Of a stretch of DNA of 64,000 nt, positions 26,638 through 35,960 are shown piece after piece. The translations under genes and the position numbers were made by a program. Numbering within the stretch: position 1 is the stretch's first letter; each line of letters starts with the position of its first letter. Origin of the DNA: JAVBLY01 sp031553035 (lineage in GTDB: Bacteria > Bacillota > Clostridia > Peptostreptococcales > Anaerovoracaceae); assembly GCA_031553035.1 (NCBI GenBank), contig JAVBLY010000006.1, forward strand, positions 434,001 to 498,000. Direction: 5' to 3'. The notes below the pieces were generated by a model. That model was not told where the DNA came from. It made no database searches and saw only the letters and a list, made by a program, of their open reading frames with translations.

Positions 26638-27261
26638 ATGGACGAGAGCAACAACAAAGTCACAGTCAAGATCTACGGACAGGAATACACCATAAGCGGT
26701 GAGAAGCCAAGAGACCATATCATAAAAGTAGCCGATCATGTAGACGATGTCATGAAGGAGATAGGATATTCTTTACAGGAAATTCCTCAGGCCAAATTGG
26801 CAATTTTGTCAGCAGTCAACATCACGGATGAATTCTTTTCACTGAGAGACGGATATGCCGAACTTGCAACTGAGAAAGAACAGCTGGAAAAGGACAAGGA
26901 TCATTATGTCCAGCTCTGGGAGGAAGCCAAAAAAAGCTTTCTTCAGTATAAGGAAGACGCCAGGGAGGCAATGGACCAGAAGGACGGTGCTCAGGCTACC
27001 CTTAACGAAACAAAACAGGAAATGGAAAATACGAGAGAAGAATTGGCAAGAAAAGATGACAAGATCGCTTCTCTTGAGCATAAGGTGGAAAACCTGACTG
27101 GAAGGCTGAAGGCAACGGAAGAAGGGGAGACCACTTCTTCAGAGACCATACGCGAGTGGGAAGATAAGTATAAGGAAATAGAAGGGAATTATTTTGAGCT
27201 TCAGATGGAGAATATCCAGCTAAAGGGTGATCTGGAGCGCTATAAAAAAATAGTGGATTAG
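26638..27261 (+). CDS. zapA: ZapA-like cell division protein with long coiled-coil extension
   Basis: The first ~90 residues match ZapA, which bundles FtsZ filaments: 'KVTVKIYGQEYTISGEKPRDHIIKVADHVDDVM' followed by the 'AKLAILSAVNITDEFFSL' helix. The rest (about 95-205) is a charged coiled coil with Glu/Lys heptads. Total 207 residues, against about 90-100 for most ZapA, so it is an extended variant. It sits between pheT and mutS2, the usual Firmicutes place. RBS AAGGAG. Ends in TAG, three bases before mutS2. Confidence 0.88.
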   Translation: MDESNNKVTVKIYGQEYTISGEKPRDHIIKVADHVDDVMKEIGYSLQEIPQAKLAILSAVNITDEFFSLRDGYAELATEKEQLEKDKDHYVQLWEEAKKSFLQYKEDAREAMDQKDGAQATLNETKQEMENTREELARKDDKIASLEHKVENLTGRLKATEEGETTSSETIREWEDKYKEIEGNYFELQMENIQLKGDLERYKKIVD

Positions 27262-27264
27262 ATT

Positions 27265-29637
27265 TTGAAAAGAGAATTAAAAGTACTTGAATTTGAAAAA
27301 ATAAGGGAGAAACTGGCAGGCAAAGCATCGTCAGAGCTGACAAAAGAAAGCATTAACGAATTGATGCCGGAAAGTATTCCTCCGGTTGTAGAGGAAAGAT
27401 TAGCGGAAACCACTGAGGCGGTTTCCGTTATTATGAGAAAGGGCCCGGTTCCATTAGGGGATTTCCCCGATATAAAGTCACCTGTTATCTATGCGGATAA
27501 AGGCGGCTCTCTTACGATGGGTCAGTTACTGTCAGTTGCATATCATCTTGGTCTTGCTGCCAGGACAAAGTCGTTTTTATCAAGCGATCTGCCGGACCTG
27601 AATATAATTGCCTCCATGGCATCTGTCATAGAGACAAACAGAAAACTTGAAGACCGCATCAGCGCATCCATACTTTCCGAAAATGAGATGTCAGATTCGG
27701 CAAGCCCCGAGCTTAGGAGAATCAGACGATCTATCGCACTCCAGAGCGAGGCTGTCAAAACCAAGATGAATCAGATAGTGAATTCTTCATCCAACAAGCC
27801 AAAGCTCCAGGATCAGCTGGTCACAATGAGAGACGGCAGATACGTTATTCCGGTCAAGCAGGAACACAGGCAGAGTTTCCCCGGCATAGTCCACGACCAG
27901 AGCAAAGGAGGGGCAACACTTTTTATCGAACCCCAGTCCATAGTCAATTTAAACAACGAACTTAAAGAGCTGGAAATTGCAGAGGATCGTGAGATCGAAC
28001 GGATACTGGCAGAGCTAAGTGCCGAAGTGGCGGAAAGTTCGGCAATAATCATTAATAATCAGGAACTTCTAATAAAAATAGATTTCATATTTGCAAAGGG
28101 TAAACTTTCCGTAGATATGGAGGGGACCAGGGCTCGGATAAACGAAGGCGGAATCCTCGTTATCAAAAAAGGGCGGCATCCGCTGCTGGGAAGGGATGAT
28201 GTTGTTCCCGTAAGCCTGGAATTGGGAAAAGACTACCGGACCTTAATCATCACAGGCCCCAATACAGGCGGCAAAACGGTCACATTAAAGACAGTAGGTC
28301 TCTTTGTTCTCATGACGATGGCTGGCCTTCATGTGCCGGCAAATGAAGGAACCGAGATCCCTGTTATGAAAAACGTATTTGCGGATATAGGCGATGAGCA
28401 GAGCATAGAGCAGAGCTTGTCCACCTTTTCTTCTCATATGACCAACATAGTCAAAATAGTGAATAATGCGGACAGAAACAGCCTTGTGCTTCTGGATGAA
28501 CTTGGCGCAGGAACCGATCCTACAGAAGGCGCAGCTCTTGCAATGGCAATACTTGAGAAGCTGAGAAACTGCGGGTCCCTGAATATGGCCACCACCCACT
28601 ATACAGAACTTAAAAAATATGCACTTGGTACTGAGGGAGTGGAAAACGCATCAATGGAGTTCAACATTGAGACACTGAGTCCCACATACAAGCTGACTGT
28701 GGGGATCCCGGGAAGATCCAATGCATTTGAGATATCCAGGAAGCTGGATCTTTCTTCCCAGATCATAGACCGGGCACAGAGCTATCTTGAAGGAAGAGAT
28801 ATAGAATTCGAGTCAGTTTTAGAAACCATAGAGAGAGACAAGCAGCGGGCAGAAGAGGACAGAGACGAAGCTCTCATGCTCAAGCTTGATCTTAAAAGGC
28901 AGAAAGAAGAACTTGACAAGGAGATCGAGAAGCTAAGCGATAAAAAAGAAAAGATAATCAGGAAGGCAAAGGATGACGCCAGAGACATCGTTGACGACGC
29001 AAAAGAAAGTGTAAAGGTCATAAAGGAAGAGCTGAAGGAGCTGACCGAAATACCTGATCGCGGCGACCGTCTGCGAAGATTCGACAGCGGGAGCAAGGCG
29101 CTGGATAGGCTGGACGGAAAGTACAGAGAGTCTATAAAAGAAACTGATAACCCCAATCCTCTGAAGTCCGATGAAATCAGGACTGGAGACAGGGTAAATC
29201 TTATAAATCTGGACCAAAACGGAGAAGTGCTTTCTCCTCCCGACGAAAAAGGCGAAGTACAGGTGCTGGTGGGAAGGATCAAAATGACTACACCCCTTGA
29301 AAATCTAAAGCTTATACAGGACGGAAAGAAGAAAAAAGCATTCAATAAGGGTCCCGGATATGGTAATATAGTAAGGTCGAAGGTAAATAGTATAAAATCT
29401 GAGATCGATGTGCGGGGAGAAAACCTGGACAGCGCTTCTATACTTGTTGACAAGTATCTGGACGATGCCTTTATGGCAGGCCTAAGGAAAGTAGTAGTGA
29501 TCCACGGCCGCGGAGAAGGGATCTTAAGAGAAGGCCTTTCCCAAATGATGAAAAAAAACAAACATGTGAAGAAAATAAGAAAAGGCGCATACAATGAAGG
29601 CGGCGACGGCGTGTCCGTCATCGAGTTCAAAGAATAA
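27265..29637 (+). CDS. mutS2: Endonuclease MutS2 with Smr domain
   Basis: MutS-like ATPase lacking the mismatch-recognition domain; it has been tied to suppressing recombination and, in Bacillus, to splitting collided ribosomes. ATPase motifs: Walker A 'GPNTGGKTVTLKT' near 332, 'DIGDEQSIEQSLSTFSSHM', 'LDELGAGTDPTEGAALA' (Walker B) and 'TTHYTELK'. A coiled coil (about 510-620) leads to a KOW-like segment and a C-terminal Smr domain with 'IDVRGEN' and 'HGRGEG' (the nuclease signatures). 790 residues. The start is a TTG without a strong binding site, three bases after zapA, so it depends on coupling. Confidence 0.95.
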   Translation: MKRELKVLEFEKIREKLAGKASSELTKESINELMPESIPPVVEERLAETTEAVSVIMRKGPVPLGDFPDIKSPVIYADKGGSLTMGQLLSVAYHLGLAARTKSFLSSDLPDLNIIASMASVIETNRKLEDRISASILSENEMSDSASPELRRIRRSIALQSEAVKTKMNQIVNSSSNKPKLQDQLVTMRDGRYVIPVKQEHRQSFPGIVHDQSKGGATLFIEPQSIVNLNNELKELEIAEDREIERILAELSAEVAESSAIIINNQELLIKIDFIFAKGKLSVDMEGTRARINEGGILVIKKGRHPLLGRDDVVPVSLELGKDYRTLIITGPNTGGKTVTLKTVGLFVLMTMAGLHVPANEGTEIPVMKNVFADIGDEQSIEQSLSTFSSHMTNIVKIVNNADRNSLVLLDELGAGTDPTEGAALAMAILEKLRNCGSLNMATTHYTELKKYALGTEGVENASMEFNIETLSPTYKLTVGIPGRSNAFEISRKLDLSSQIIDRAQSYLEGRDIEFESVLETIERDKQRAEEDRDEALMLKLDLKRQKEELDKEIEKLSDKKEKIIRKAKDDARDIVDDAKESVKVIKEELKELTEIPDRGDRLRRFDSGSKALDRLDGKYRESIKETDNPNPLKSDEIRTGDRVNLINLDQNGEVLSPPDEKGEVQVLVGRIKMTTPLENLKLIQDGKKKKAFNKGPGYGNIVRSKVNSIKSEIDVRGENLDSASILVDKYLDDAFMAGLRKVVVIHGRGEGILREGLSQMMKKNKHVKKIRKGAYNEGGDGVSVIEFKE

Positions 29638-29661
29638 AGCAAAAAGGAGTTCGATAATTTT

Positions 29662-31389
29662 ATGAAAGATTTCAAAAAGACAGTAGCAGAAAAAATATTT
29701 GACGTAAAGCTGATAAGTGACAATATGGATTTTGACAGCGTTTATATGAATGTTGAAGTTCCCACAGACAACAAAATGGGAGACTACGCATTTCCGTGCT
29801 TTAAGCTTGCCAAGATATTCAAAAAGGCGCCTCAGGCAATAGCCGGGGAGCTTAAAGACAGCATCAACTGTGGCGATGAAATAGACAGAATCAAAAACGT
29901 AAATGCTTATTTGAATTTTTATTTAAGAAGAGAACTGCTTGTAGGCGAAGTTGTCAACGGTGCTATCGAGGAAAATGAGAAGTTCGGCAGCAGTGATATA
30001 GGAGAGAACAGAAAGGTCATTGTAGAGTTTTCCGCACCTAATATCGCCAAGCCATTCCATATAGGCCATATAAGAAGCACGGTCATAGGAAATTCCATAA
30101 ACAATATATATTCATTTGTCGGATATGATACGGTGAGGATAAATCATCTGGGGGACTACGGTACCCAGTTCGGAAAGATGATCGTCGCCTACAGAAAATG
30201 GGGGAACCGGGAAGATGTTGAAAAAGAACCTATAAAAACTCTGCTGACCTACTACACGAAATTTCACGAAGAATCCGAATCTGACCCGTCCCTTGAAAAT
30301 GATGCCCGAGAAGCTTTCATGAAATTGGAACAGGGTTCTGAAGATGAAACCAAGCTTTGGCAATGGTTCCGAGATGAAAGTCTCAAGGAATTCAACAGAG
30401 TTTATACCATGCTGGGCATTGAATTCGATTCATATGCCGGCGAAAGTTTTTACTCAGACAAGATGCAGAGGTGTCTCGATGAACTGAAGGAAAAAAATCT
30501 TCTTCAGGAATCGGAAGGCGCGCAGATCGTAGACCTTGAAGAATTTGGTCTGGGCAAGGCGCTTATCACAAAAAAAGACGGTTCAACTCTATATATAACC
30601 AGAGACATTGCCGCTGCCATTTACAGAAAAGAACATTACGATTTTTACAAAAACTTATACATAGTTGCATCTCAGCAGAATCTTCACTTTCAGCAGTGGA
30701 TAAAGATAATCGAGCTTATGGGGTATCCATGGGCTCACGACTGTGTCCACATACCTTTCGGTCTGGTAAGTCTGGAAGAGGGGACCATGTCCACAAGATC
30801 CGGTAGAGTTGTTTTTCTCGAGGATGTTCTAAAGAAGGCTGTTGAGCAGACAAAGCAGATAATCGAAGAAAAGAATGTGACAACTGACGATGTTGAAGAG
30901 ATAGCAGACGCCGTAGGTATAGGAGCAGTTATTTTCAACGAACTATCCAATAACAGGATCAAAGACTACGTTTTTTCCTGGGGCAAGATCTTAAGTTTCG
31001 ACGGTGAGACCGGACCATATGTCCAGTATTCACACGCACGAGCAGCCAGTGTTCTGAGGAAAGCTCCCGAAGAGTCGGCCAAAGTCGCAAACGGAGAGAT
31101 AAAGATAGATGCAAAATATTTGACATCTGATAGGGCATATGAACTTTCAAAACTTATCTACAAGTTGCCCCAGGTGATAATCGAAGCCGCAGACAAGTAC
31201 GAACCGTCCGTGGTGACAAGACATATAATAGACATAGCACAGACCTTCAACAGATTCTATCAGGACGAGTATATCCTTGTCGATGGTCTAGATGAGAGGG
31301 CAGCGAAGCTAGGACTTGTGATCGCCGCAAAAACAGCAATACGTAATGGACTTGGTCTGTTAGGCATAAAAGCTCCGGAGAAGATGTAA
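29662..31389 (+). CDS. argS: Arginyl-tRNA synthetase
   Basis: Class I synthetase charging tRNA-Arg. The N-terminal Add-1 domain (about residues 1-100) is followed by the HIGH motif in 'PFHIGHIRSTVIGN' near 130; the KMSKS position reads 'GTMSTRSGRVV', as usual for this enzyme; and a C-terminal DALR anticodon-binding domain closes with 'ARAASVLRKA ... FNRFYQDEYI'. 575 residues. RBS AAAAAGGAG. Its presence matters little for the arginine catabolism genes 20 kb downstream. Confidence 0.97.
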   Translation: MKDFKKTVAEKIFDVKLISDNMDFDSVYMNVEVPTDNKMGDYAFPCFKLAKIFKKAPQAIAGELKDSINCGDEIDRIKNVNAYLNFYLRRELLVGEVVNGAIEENEKFGSSDIGENRKVIVEFSAPNIAKPFHIGHIRSTVIGNSINNIYSFVGYDTVRINHLGDYGTQFGKMIVAYRKWGNREDVEKEPIKTLLTYYTKFHEESESDPSLENDAREAFMKLEQGSEDETKLWQWFRDESLKEFNRVYTMLGIEFDSYAGESFYSDKMQRCLDELKEKNLLQESEGAQIVDLEEFGLGKALITKKDGSTLYITRDIAAAIYRKEHYDFYKNLYIVASQQNLHFQQWIKIIELMGYPWAHDCVHIPFGLVSLEEGTMSTRSGRVVFLEDVLKKAVEQTKQIIEEKNVTTDDVEEIADAVGIGAVIFNELSNNRIKDYVFSWGKILSFDGETGPYVQYSHARAASVLRKAPEESAKVANGEIKIDAKYLTSDRAYELSKLIYKLPQVIIEAADKYEPSVVTRHIIDIAQTFNRFYQDEYILVDGLDERAAKLGLVIAAKTAIRNGLGLLGIKAPEKM

Positions 31390-31418
31390 CCAATTAATAA
31401 AACAAGACACAGGGCAGT

Positions 31419-31450
31419 AGTTTCCACAAAATGTTAAATTTTGGGAAACT
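31419..31450 (+). terminator. Hairpin after argS
   Basis: AGTTTCC and GGAAACT are the outer arms, with inner AAAAT/ATTTT pairing around GTTA. Followed only by TTG, so a weak terminator or an RNA 3' end structure. Confidence 0.5.
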
Positions 31451-31459
31451 TTGCACACG

Positions 31460-31496
31460 ATCTTACCTAGCAACTCACAAGTTCGTTGGGTAAGAT
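31460..31496 (+). promoter_or_regulatory. Second hairpin, leader of the radical SAM gene
   Basis: ATCTTACC (31460-31467) pairs with GGTAAGAT (31489-31496), with an inner CAAC/GTTG pair. It ends 18 bases before the chosen start of the radical SAM gene and could affect translation or mRNA processing. Confidence 0.45.
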
Positions 31497-31513
31497 GCAG
31501 AAAGGATGTAAAA

Positions 31514-32386
31514 ATGAGATATGAAGGAAGTGTGTACAGACCTCCAAGCGAGGCGTACAGTTTGATAATCCAGGTGACACTGGGATGCGCACATAACGAC
31601 TGCACGTTTTGTTCAATGTTCAAGGACAAGAAGTTCAGAGTCAGAGATGTTAGCGAGGTCATGGAAGACTTAGAAATGGCCAGAAAAACATACCGACATG
31701 TAGAAAAGATATTTCTTGCAGATGGTGATGCTCTTGTCCTCACAAATGAAAAGCTGATGATTATACTCAAAAAAATAGAAGAGCTTTTCCCGGAATGCAA
31801 GAGAGTGGGGATCTACGGATCACCTCAGGATGTTCTCCGGAAAAAGCCTGAAGAGCTGGAACAGCTCAGAGACAATGGTGTGGGGATCATCTATATAGGT
31901 GCTGAATCAGGAAGCGACCGCGTACTTAAAGCTATCAAAAAAGGTGCAACCAGAGCAGAGATAATTGAAGCGATCAAGAAGATCGAAGCCGCCGGCATCG
32001 ATTCATCAGTCACATTCATCTCAGGACTCAGCGGAGCTGAAGGATGGGAAGAACATGCAATAGATTCAGGAACCATGATATCAGAATCACAGCCTGCATA
32101 TGTTGGACTCCTGACTCTGATGGTAGAGCCTGACGCTCCACTTTATAAAGATATCCAGGACGGCACATTCCAGTTCCTTTCTCCTATCGGAGTCATCAAA
32201 GAGACTATACTCATGCTGGAAAATATGAATGTGGAAAGATCATGTGTATTCAGAAGCAATCATGCGTCAAATTATATAGCACTGAAAGGAACACTTCCCC
32301 AGGATAAGGACAAGATGATAGATTCGCTTAAGTCCGTCCTTAATAGAGAGGATCTTCTGAAGAATGATTCTCTCAGAATGCTGTAA
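31514..32386 (+). CDS. Radical SAM protein (CX4CX2C, COG1032-like)
   Basis: The iron-sulfur/SAM motif is 'GCAHNDCTFC', a CX4CX2C spacing found in a group of anaerobe radical SAM proteins rather than the common CX3CX2C. A 'DGDALVL' strand and 'YIGAESGSDRVLKAIKKG' (SAM-binding region) follow in a TIM-barrel order. 291 residues; no B12-binding or TRAM domain. The start at 31514 has a GGATG-type site; an upstream in-frame ATG lies in the hairpins. Substrate unknown. It leads the co-directional run that holds the TPR protein and iorAB, 17 bases before the next gene. Confidence 0.8.
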   Translation: MRYEGSVYRPPSEAYSLIIQVTLGCAHNDCTFCSMFKDKKFRVRDVSEVMEDLEMARKTYRHVEKIFLADGDALVLTNEKLMIILKKIEELFPECKRVGIYGSPQDVLRKKPEELEQLRDNGVGIIYIGAESGSDRVLKAIKKGATRAEIIEAIKKIEAAGIDSSVTFISGLSGAEGWEEHAIDSGTMISESQPAYVGLLTLMVEPDAPLYKDIQDGTFQFLSPIGVIKETILMLENMNVERSCVFRSNHASNYIALKGTLPQDKDKMIDSLKSVLNREDLLKNDSLRML

Positions 32387-32402
32387 CAGAAAGGAAAAAC
32401 CG

Positions 32403-33620
32403 ATGCCAGGGATATTCGGACTAACAAAAAAAGAACAAAGAGCGGTGGAAGCTGCTATTACCAGACCTGCAAACCAGACGGAGCTTAAAAAAAGACCGGA
32501 TCGGGTGGGACAATATCTAAAAAAACACCTTGATAACTTCGTATTCGATCAGTTCTCTGATGCTTATATAAAAAAGGCCGGCAGCGCAGCCAAAATCGGA
32601 AGCATAGAATACATGAAGGGTATCCCCATACCTCTAAGGAAGGAAGATATTGAAAAGTTTCATTCCGATGAAGGCTTGTCTGTTCTTGTGATCGCAGAAA
32701 ACATGGCTTGGGTAGTGGGGATTGATCCTAAATTCAAATATGCGGATGAATATCTCAGATACATGGTCCAGAATTTTGGGACTAAAGTAGATGAGTATCT
32801 TTCAAAAGAAGCGAAAGACGCCGGGGAAAAAGAAGACTATGAAGATTCCTGCATACATTTTAGGGCTGCACTTTGCGTCAAGCCGTATTATATGGACGCA
32901 ATGTACGGATATGCAAGATGCTGCAGGAAGATGTATGAAAACAGCAATAACGAAAAGTATACCGGTAATTTTAAAGCCGAAGCCTTCGATTATTTCGAAC
33001 TGACAACAGAGATTCATCCCAAGTTCGCACAGTCATATTATTATCTGGGATATATGTATCTCAACATGGGTCTTTATGCCAAGGCAAAGCTGACCTGGGA
33101 TGAGTTTCTGAAACGGACAAAGATCAATAAGGATAAAAATGAAATCAAAAAGAGGATTAAACAGATTGCTGAACCTCTGGAAGTAGAAGAAGGATATACC
33201 CATGTAATGGCAGGCAGGTGGAACGAGGGCATCGAGATGCTGGAGCCTTATCTGGAAACCAGCTATGCCGATTGGTGGCCCCTTTCATATTATCTGGGAG
33301 TAGCTTATGCCAAAACCGGCAGAAAAAAAGATGCGGTCACTAATTTCGAAAGCGTAATGAAAATGAACCCCAGCCACATTGAGACAATGCACGAACTGGC
33401 TGATATTTATGCGGCGGATGGCATCAAAGACAAAGCCAAAAAATACAGGGAAAAGGCAGCTCTAATTGAAAAGGGCGGCTACAAGGACAAAGTGTCCGAT
33501 ACGGAAAAAGAGGATGCCGGAGCGACAGAAAGCCTGATGGACAGTAAACAGCTTCCTGAAGTGAGTAACACCGGCAAACCGAAAAAGCTTAAAAAGTTGG
33601 AGAAGAAAAAAGATGAATAA
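32403..33620 (+). CDS. TPR-repeat protein of unknown function
   Basis: 405 residues, no signal peptide, no membrane segment. The first ~130 residues show no motif I know. Then come TPR-like helix pairs: 'YEDSCIHFRAALCVKPYYMDAMYGYARC', 'FDYFELTTEIHPKFAQSYYYLGYMYLNMG', 'WWPLSYYLGVAYAKTGRKKDA' and 'NFESVMKMNPSHIETMHELADIY'. The tail is Lys-rich. The start at 32403 has AAGGAA upstream. Its last 8 bases overlap iorA, so it is expected to be made together with the oxidoreductase; a chaperone or scaffold role is only a guess. Confidence 0.75.
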   Translation: MPGIFGLTKKEQRAVEAAITRPANQTELKKRPDRVGQYLKKHLDNFVFDQFSDAYIKKAGSAAKIGSIEYMKGIPIPLRKEDIEKFHSDEGLSVLVIAENMAWVVGIDPKFKYADEYLRYMVQNFGTKVDEYLSKEAKDAGEKEDYEDSCIHFRAALCVKPYYMDAMYGYARCCRKMYENSNNEKYTGNFKAEAFDYFELTTEIHPKFAQSYYYLGYMYLNMGLYAKAKLTWDEFLKRTKINKDKNEIKKRIKQIAEPLEVEEGYTHVMAGRWNEGIEMLEPYLETSYADWWPLSYYLGVAYAKTGRKKDAVTNFESVMKMNPSHIETMHELADIYAADGIKDKAKKYREKAALIEKGGYKDKVSDTEKEDAGATESLMDSKQLPEVSNTGKPKKLKKLEKKKDE

Positions 33621-35388
33621 AAAATTAATGACAGGAAATGAAGCCGTTGCAAGAGGAGCCTGGGAAGGCGGTCTGGTGTTTGCATCTGCATATCCTGGGA
33701 CTCCAAGTACTGAGATCTTGGAAACTCTGGCAGATTATAAAGATGATCTTTACTGCGAATGGGCGCCGAACGAAAAGGTGGCTCTGGAAGCAGCGTCGGG
33801 AGCATCTATTGCAGGGGTAAGAGCCCTTGCTGCCATGAAACATGTGGGAGTGAATGTTGCCGCAGATCCGTTGTTCACCCTTGCATATACAGGTGTGACA
33901 GGCGGTCTGGTGCTGGTTTCTGCCGACGATCCGGGGCTTCACAGCTCACAGAACGAACAGGATAACAGGAATTACGCAACTGCGGCGAGAGTTCTCATGC
34001 TGGAACCGTCGGACAGCCAGGAAGCTAAAGATTATGTGAAGCTGGGACTTGAACTTTCAGAGAAATTCGATACACCGGTAATGCTGAGAATGACAACGAG
34101 AGTCTGCCACAGCAAAAGTCTGGTGGAATTTTCCGACCGCAAAGAAAAGGCTCCGATCAAATACGAAAAGAACATCGCCAAGTACGTTGCCACGCCGGGC
34201 AATGCTCGTATAATGAGAGTTAATCTCATAGACCGTATAGAAAGAATGACCGAGTATTCAAATAATGCAGTCATCAATAGAGCCGAATATAACGATACCA
34301 AGATCGGAGTCATCAGCTCCGGCGTTGCTTATTATTACGCAAAAGATGTCTTCGGCGATGATGCATCCTATTTAAAACTGGGAATGACCTTCCCCATGCC
34401 GATGGATCTGATCAGGGAATTCGCATCCAAAGTTGAGAAACTTTATATAATCGAAGAGATGGATCCGTATATAGAGAACCACGTAAAACAAGCCGGAATC
34501 GACTGTATAGGCAAGGACATCATCCCCGAATGGGACGAGCTTAATGCGGACGTTGTCAGAGAGGCGGTTTTCGGTGAAAAATCCGAAATATTAAAATCAG
34601 ATATAGAGGCGGTCATAAGGCCGCCTGCAATGTGTGCAGGCTGTCCTCACAGAGGTTTTTTCTACGGGCTTTCCAAGAAAAAAAATATAATGGTGACCGG
34701 AGATATCGGTTGCTATACTCTGGGTTCGGCACCCCCCCTTTCGGCAATCGACACGACCATGGATATGGGCGCAAGCATAAGCCAGGGGCACGGGGCGTCA
34801 AAAGCTTTCCAGCAGACAGGATCTGATGAAAGAGTCATATCTGTCATAGGGGATTCCACATTTTTTCACTCAGGCGTCACCAGTCTGATGGATGTAGCTT
34901 ACAATAAAGGAAACAGCATAGCGGTCATACTTGACAATAGGATTACTGCCATGACAGGTCAGCAGCAGAATCCCGGTACCGGTTATACACTAATGGGAGA
35001 ACCGACCACGGAAGTTGACATACCCGGACTCTGTATGTCCCTTGGATTCAGGGCTGATCAGATCAGAGAGGTAAACCCGTTGGATCTTGGAGAGGTCAGT
35101 GAAGCTCTCGATGCGGCATTGTCTGGGGATGAAGCCTCTGTAATAATCACAAGATGGCCCTGCGCTCTCAAAAAATACAATGAGGAAGATCTCGAAAACT
35201 TCGACCTTTCACCTAAGGTATGCAGAATAGATCAGGATAAGTGTACAAAATGCAGGATGTGCGTCAAAACCGGATGCCCTGCCATATATTCATCGGAACA
35301 GGTGACCATTAACGACAACACATGTAACGGATGCACGGTATGCAAGCAGGTATGTCCGTTTGATGCAATAGAGGAGGTGGAACTGTGA
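33613..35388 (+). CDS. iorA: Indolepyruvate:ferredoxin oxidoreductase, alpha subunit
   Basis: Thiamine-diphosphate enzyme that oxidatively decarboxylates aryl pyruvates (from Trp, Phe, Tyr) to aryl-acetyl-CoA, reducing ferredoxin. N-terminal pyrimidine-type domain 'GNEAVARGAWEGG ... YPGTPSTEI', TPP-binding region 'GDIGCYTLGSAPP' and 'VIGDSTFFHSG', and two C-terminal ferredoxin motifs 'CTKCRMCVKTGCP' and 'CNGCTVCKQVCP' for two [4Fe-4S] clusters. 591 residues, usual. It overlaps the TPR gene and iorB. It is the oxidative branch of aromatic amino acid fermentation. Confidence 0.95.
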   Translation: MNKKLMTGNEAVARGAWEGGLVFASAYPGTPSTEILETLADYKDDLYCEWAPNEKVALEAASGASIAGVRALAAMKHVGVNVAADPLFTLAYTGVTGGLVLVSADDPGLHSSQNEQDNRNYATAARVLMLEPSDSQEAKDYVKLGLELSEKFDTPVMLRMTTRVCHSKSLVEFSDRKEKAPIKYEKNIAKYVATPGNARIMRVNLIDRIERMTEYSNNAVINRAEYNDTKIGVISSGVAYYYAKDVFGDDASYLKLGMTFPMPMDLIREFASKVEKLYIIEEMDPYIENHVKQAGIDCIGKDIIPEWDELNADVVREAVFGEKSEILKSDIEAVIRPPAMCAGCPHRGFFYGLSKKKNIMVTGDIGCYTLGSAPPLSAIDTTMDMGASISQGHGASKAFQQTGSDERVISVIGDSTFFHSGVTSLMDVAYNKGNSIAVILDNRITAMTGQQQNPGTGYTLMGEPTTEVDIPGLCMSLGFRADQIREVNPLDLGEVSEALDAALSGDEASVIITRWPCALKKYNEEDLENFDLSPKVCRIDQDKCTKCRMCVKTGCPAIYSSEQVTINDNTCNGCTVCKQVCPFDAIEEVEL

Positions 35389-35960
35389 GTAAGGTGACAA
35401 ACGTACTCCTTGTGGGAGTCGGCGGTCAAGGGACCATACTGGCCAGTAAAATACTCTCCGAAGGCCTTACCAACGCGGGATACGATGTGAAGATGTCGGA
35501 GATCCACGGCATGTCCCAGAGAGGGGGCAATGTCAGCACTCAGGTGAGATTCGGAGAAAAGGTCAATTCACCTATCATCGGCAAAGGCGAAGCCGATATA
35601 ATAGTTGCTTTTGAGAAGATGGAAGCCTTAAGATGGATAAGTTATCTTAAAAAAGGCGGGAAGATGATCATAAATGATTTTGAGATCCCCTCAGTCCCTA
35701 TACTCATGGGAGTGAAGGAATATCCACAGAGGATCCTTGATGATCTGGGAACAAAGGCCGATCTTATCGTATTTGAGGCCGGAAGTATAGCTAAAAATCT
35801 GGGTAACGATAAGGCAATGAATATAGTACTTTTCGGAGCTATGATAAAAGCCCTTGGAATGGATGACATCGATTGGAAGCCCATCATAGAAAAGAATGTA
35901 AAGAAAAAATTCATTGATCTGAATATAAAAGCATTCGAAGCCGGAGAAGACCTTGTATGA
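35385..35960 (+). CDS. iorB: Indolepyruvate:ferredoxin oxidoreductase, beta subunit
   Basis: Gamma-type domain subunit pairing with IorA. 'LLVGVGGQGTILASKILSEGL' at the N terminus and 'SEIHGMSQRGGNVSTQVRFG' are the family signatures. 191 residues. GTG start overlapping the iorA stop (GTGA), with GAGGAGG upstream. Confidence 0.95.
   Translation: MSKVTNVLLVGVGGQGTILASKILSEGLTNAGYDVKMSEIHGMSQRGGNVSTQVRFGEKVNSPIIGKGEADIIVAFEKMEALRWISYLKKGGKMIINDFEIPSVPILMGVKEYPQRILDDLGTKADLIVFEAGSIAKNLGNDKAMNIVLFGAMIKALGMDDIDWKPIIEKNVKKKFIDLNIKAFEAGEDLV

Noticed and set aside
28782..29723. Long minus-strand open frame (313 codons)
   Set aside because: Ser/Phe/Leu-rich shadow opposite the coiled-coil and Smr parts of mutS2; no domain, no start signal.
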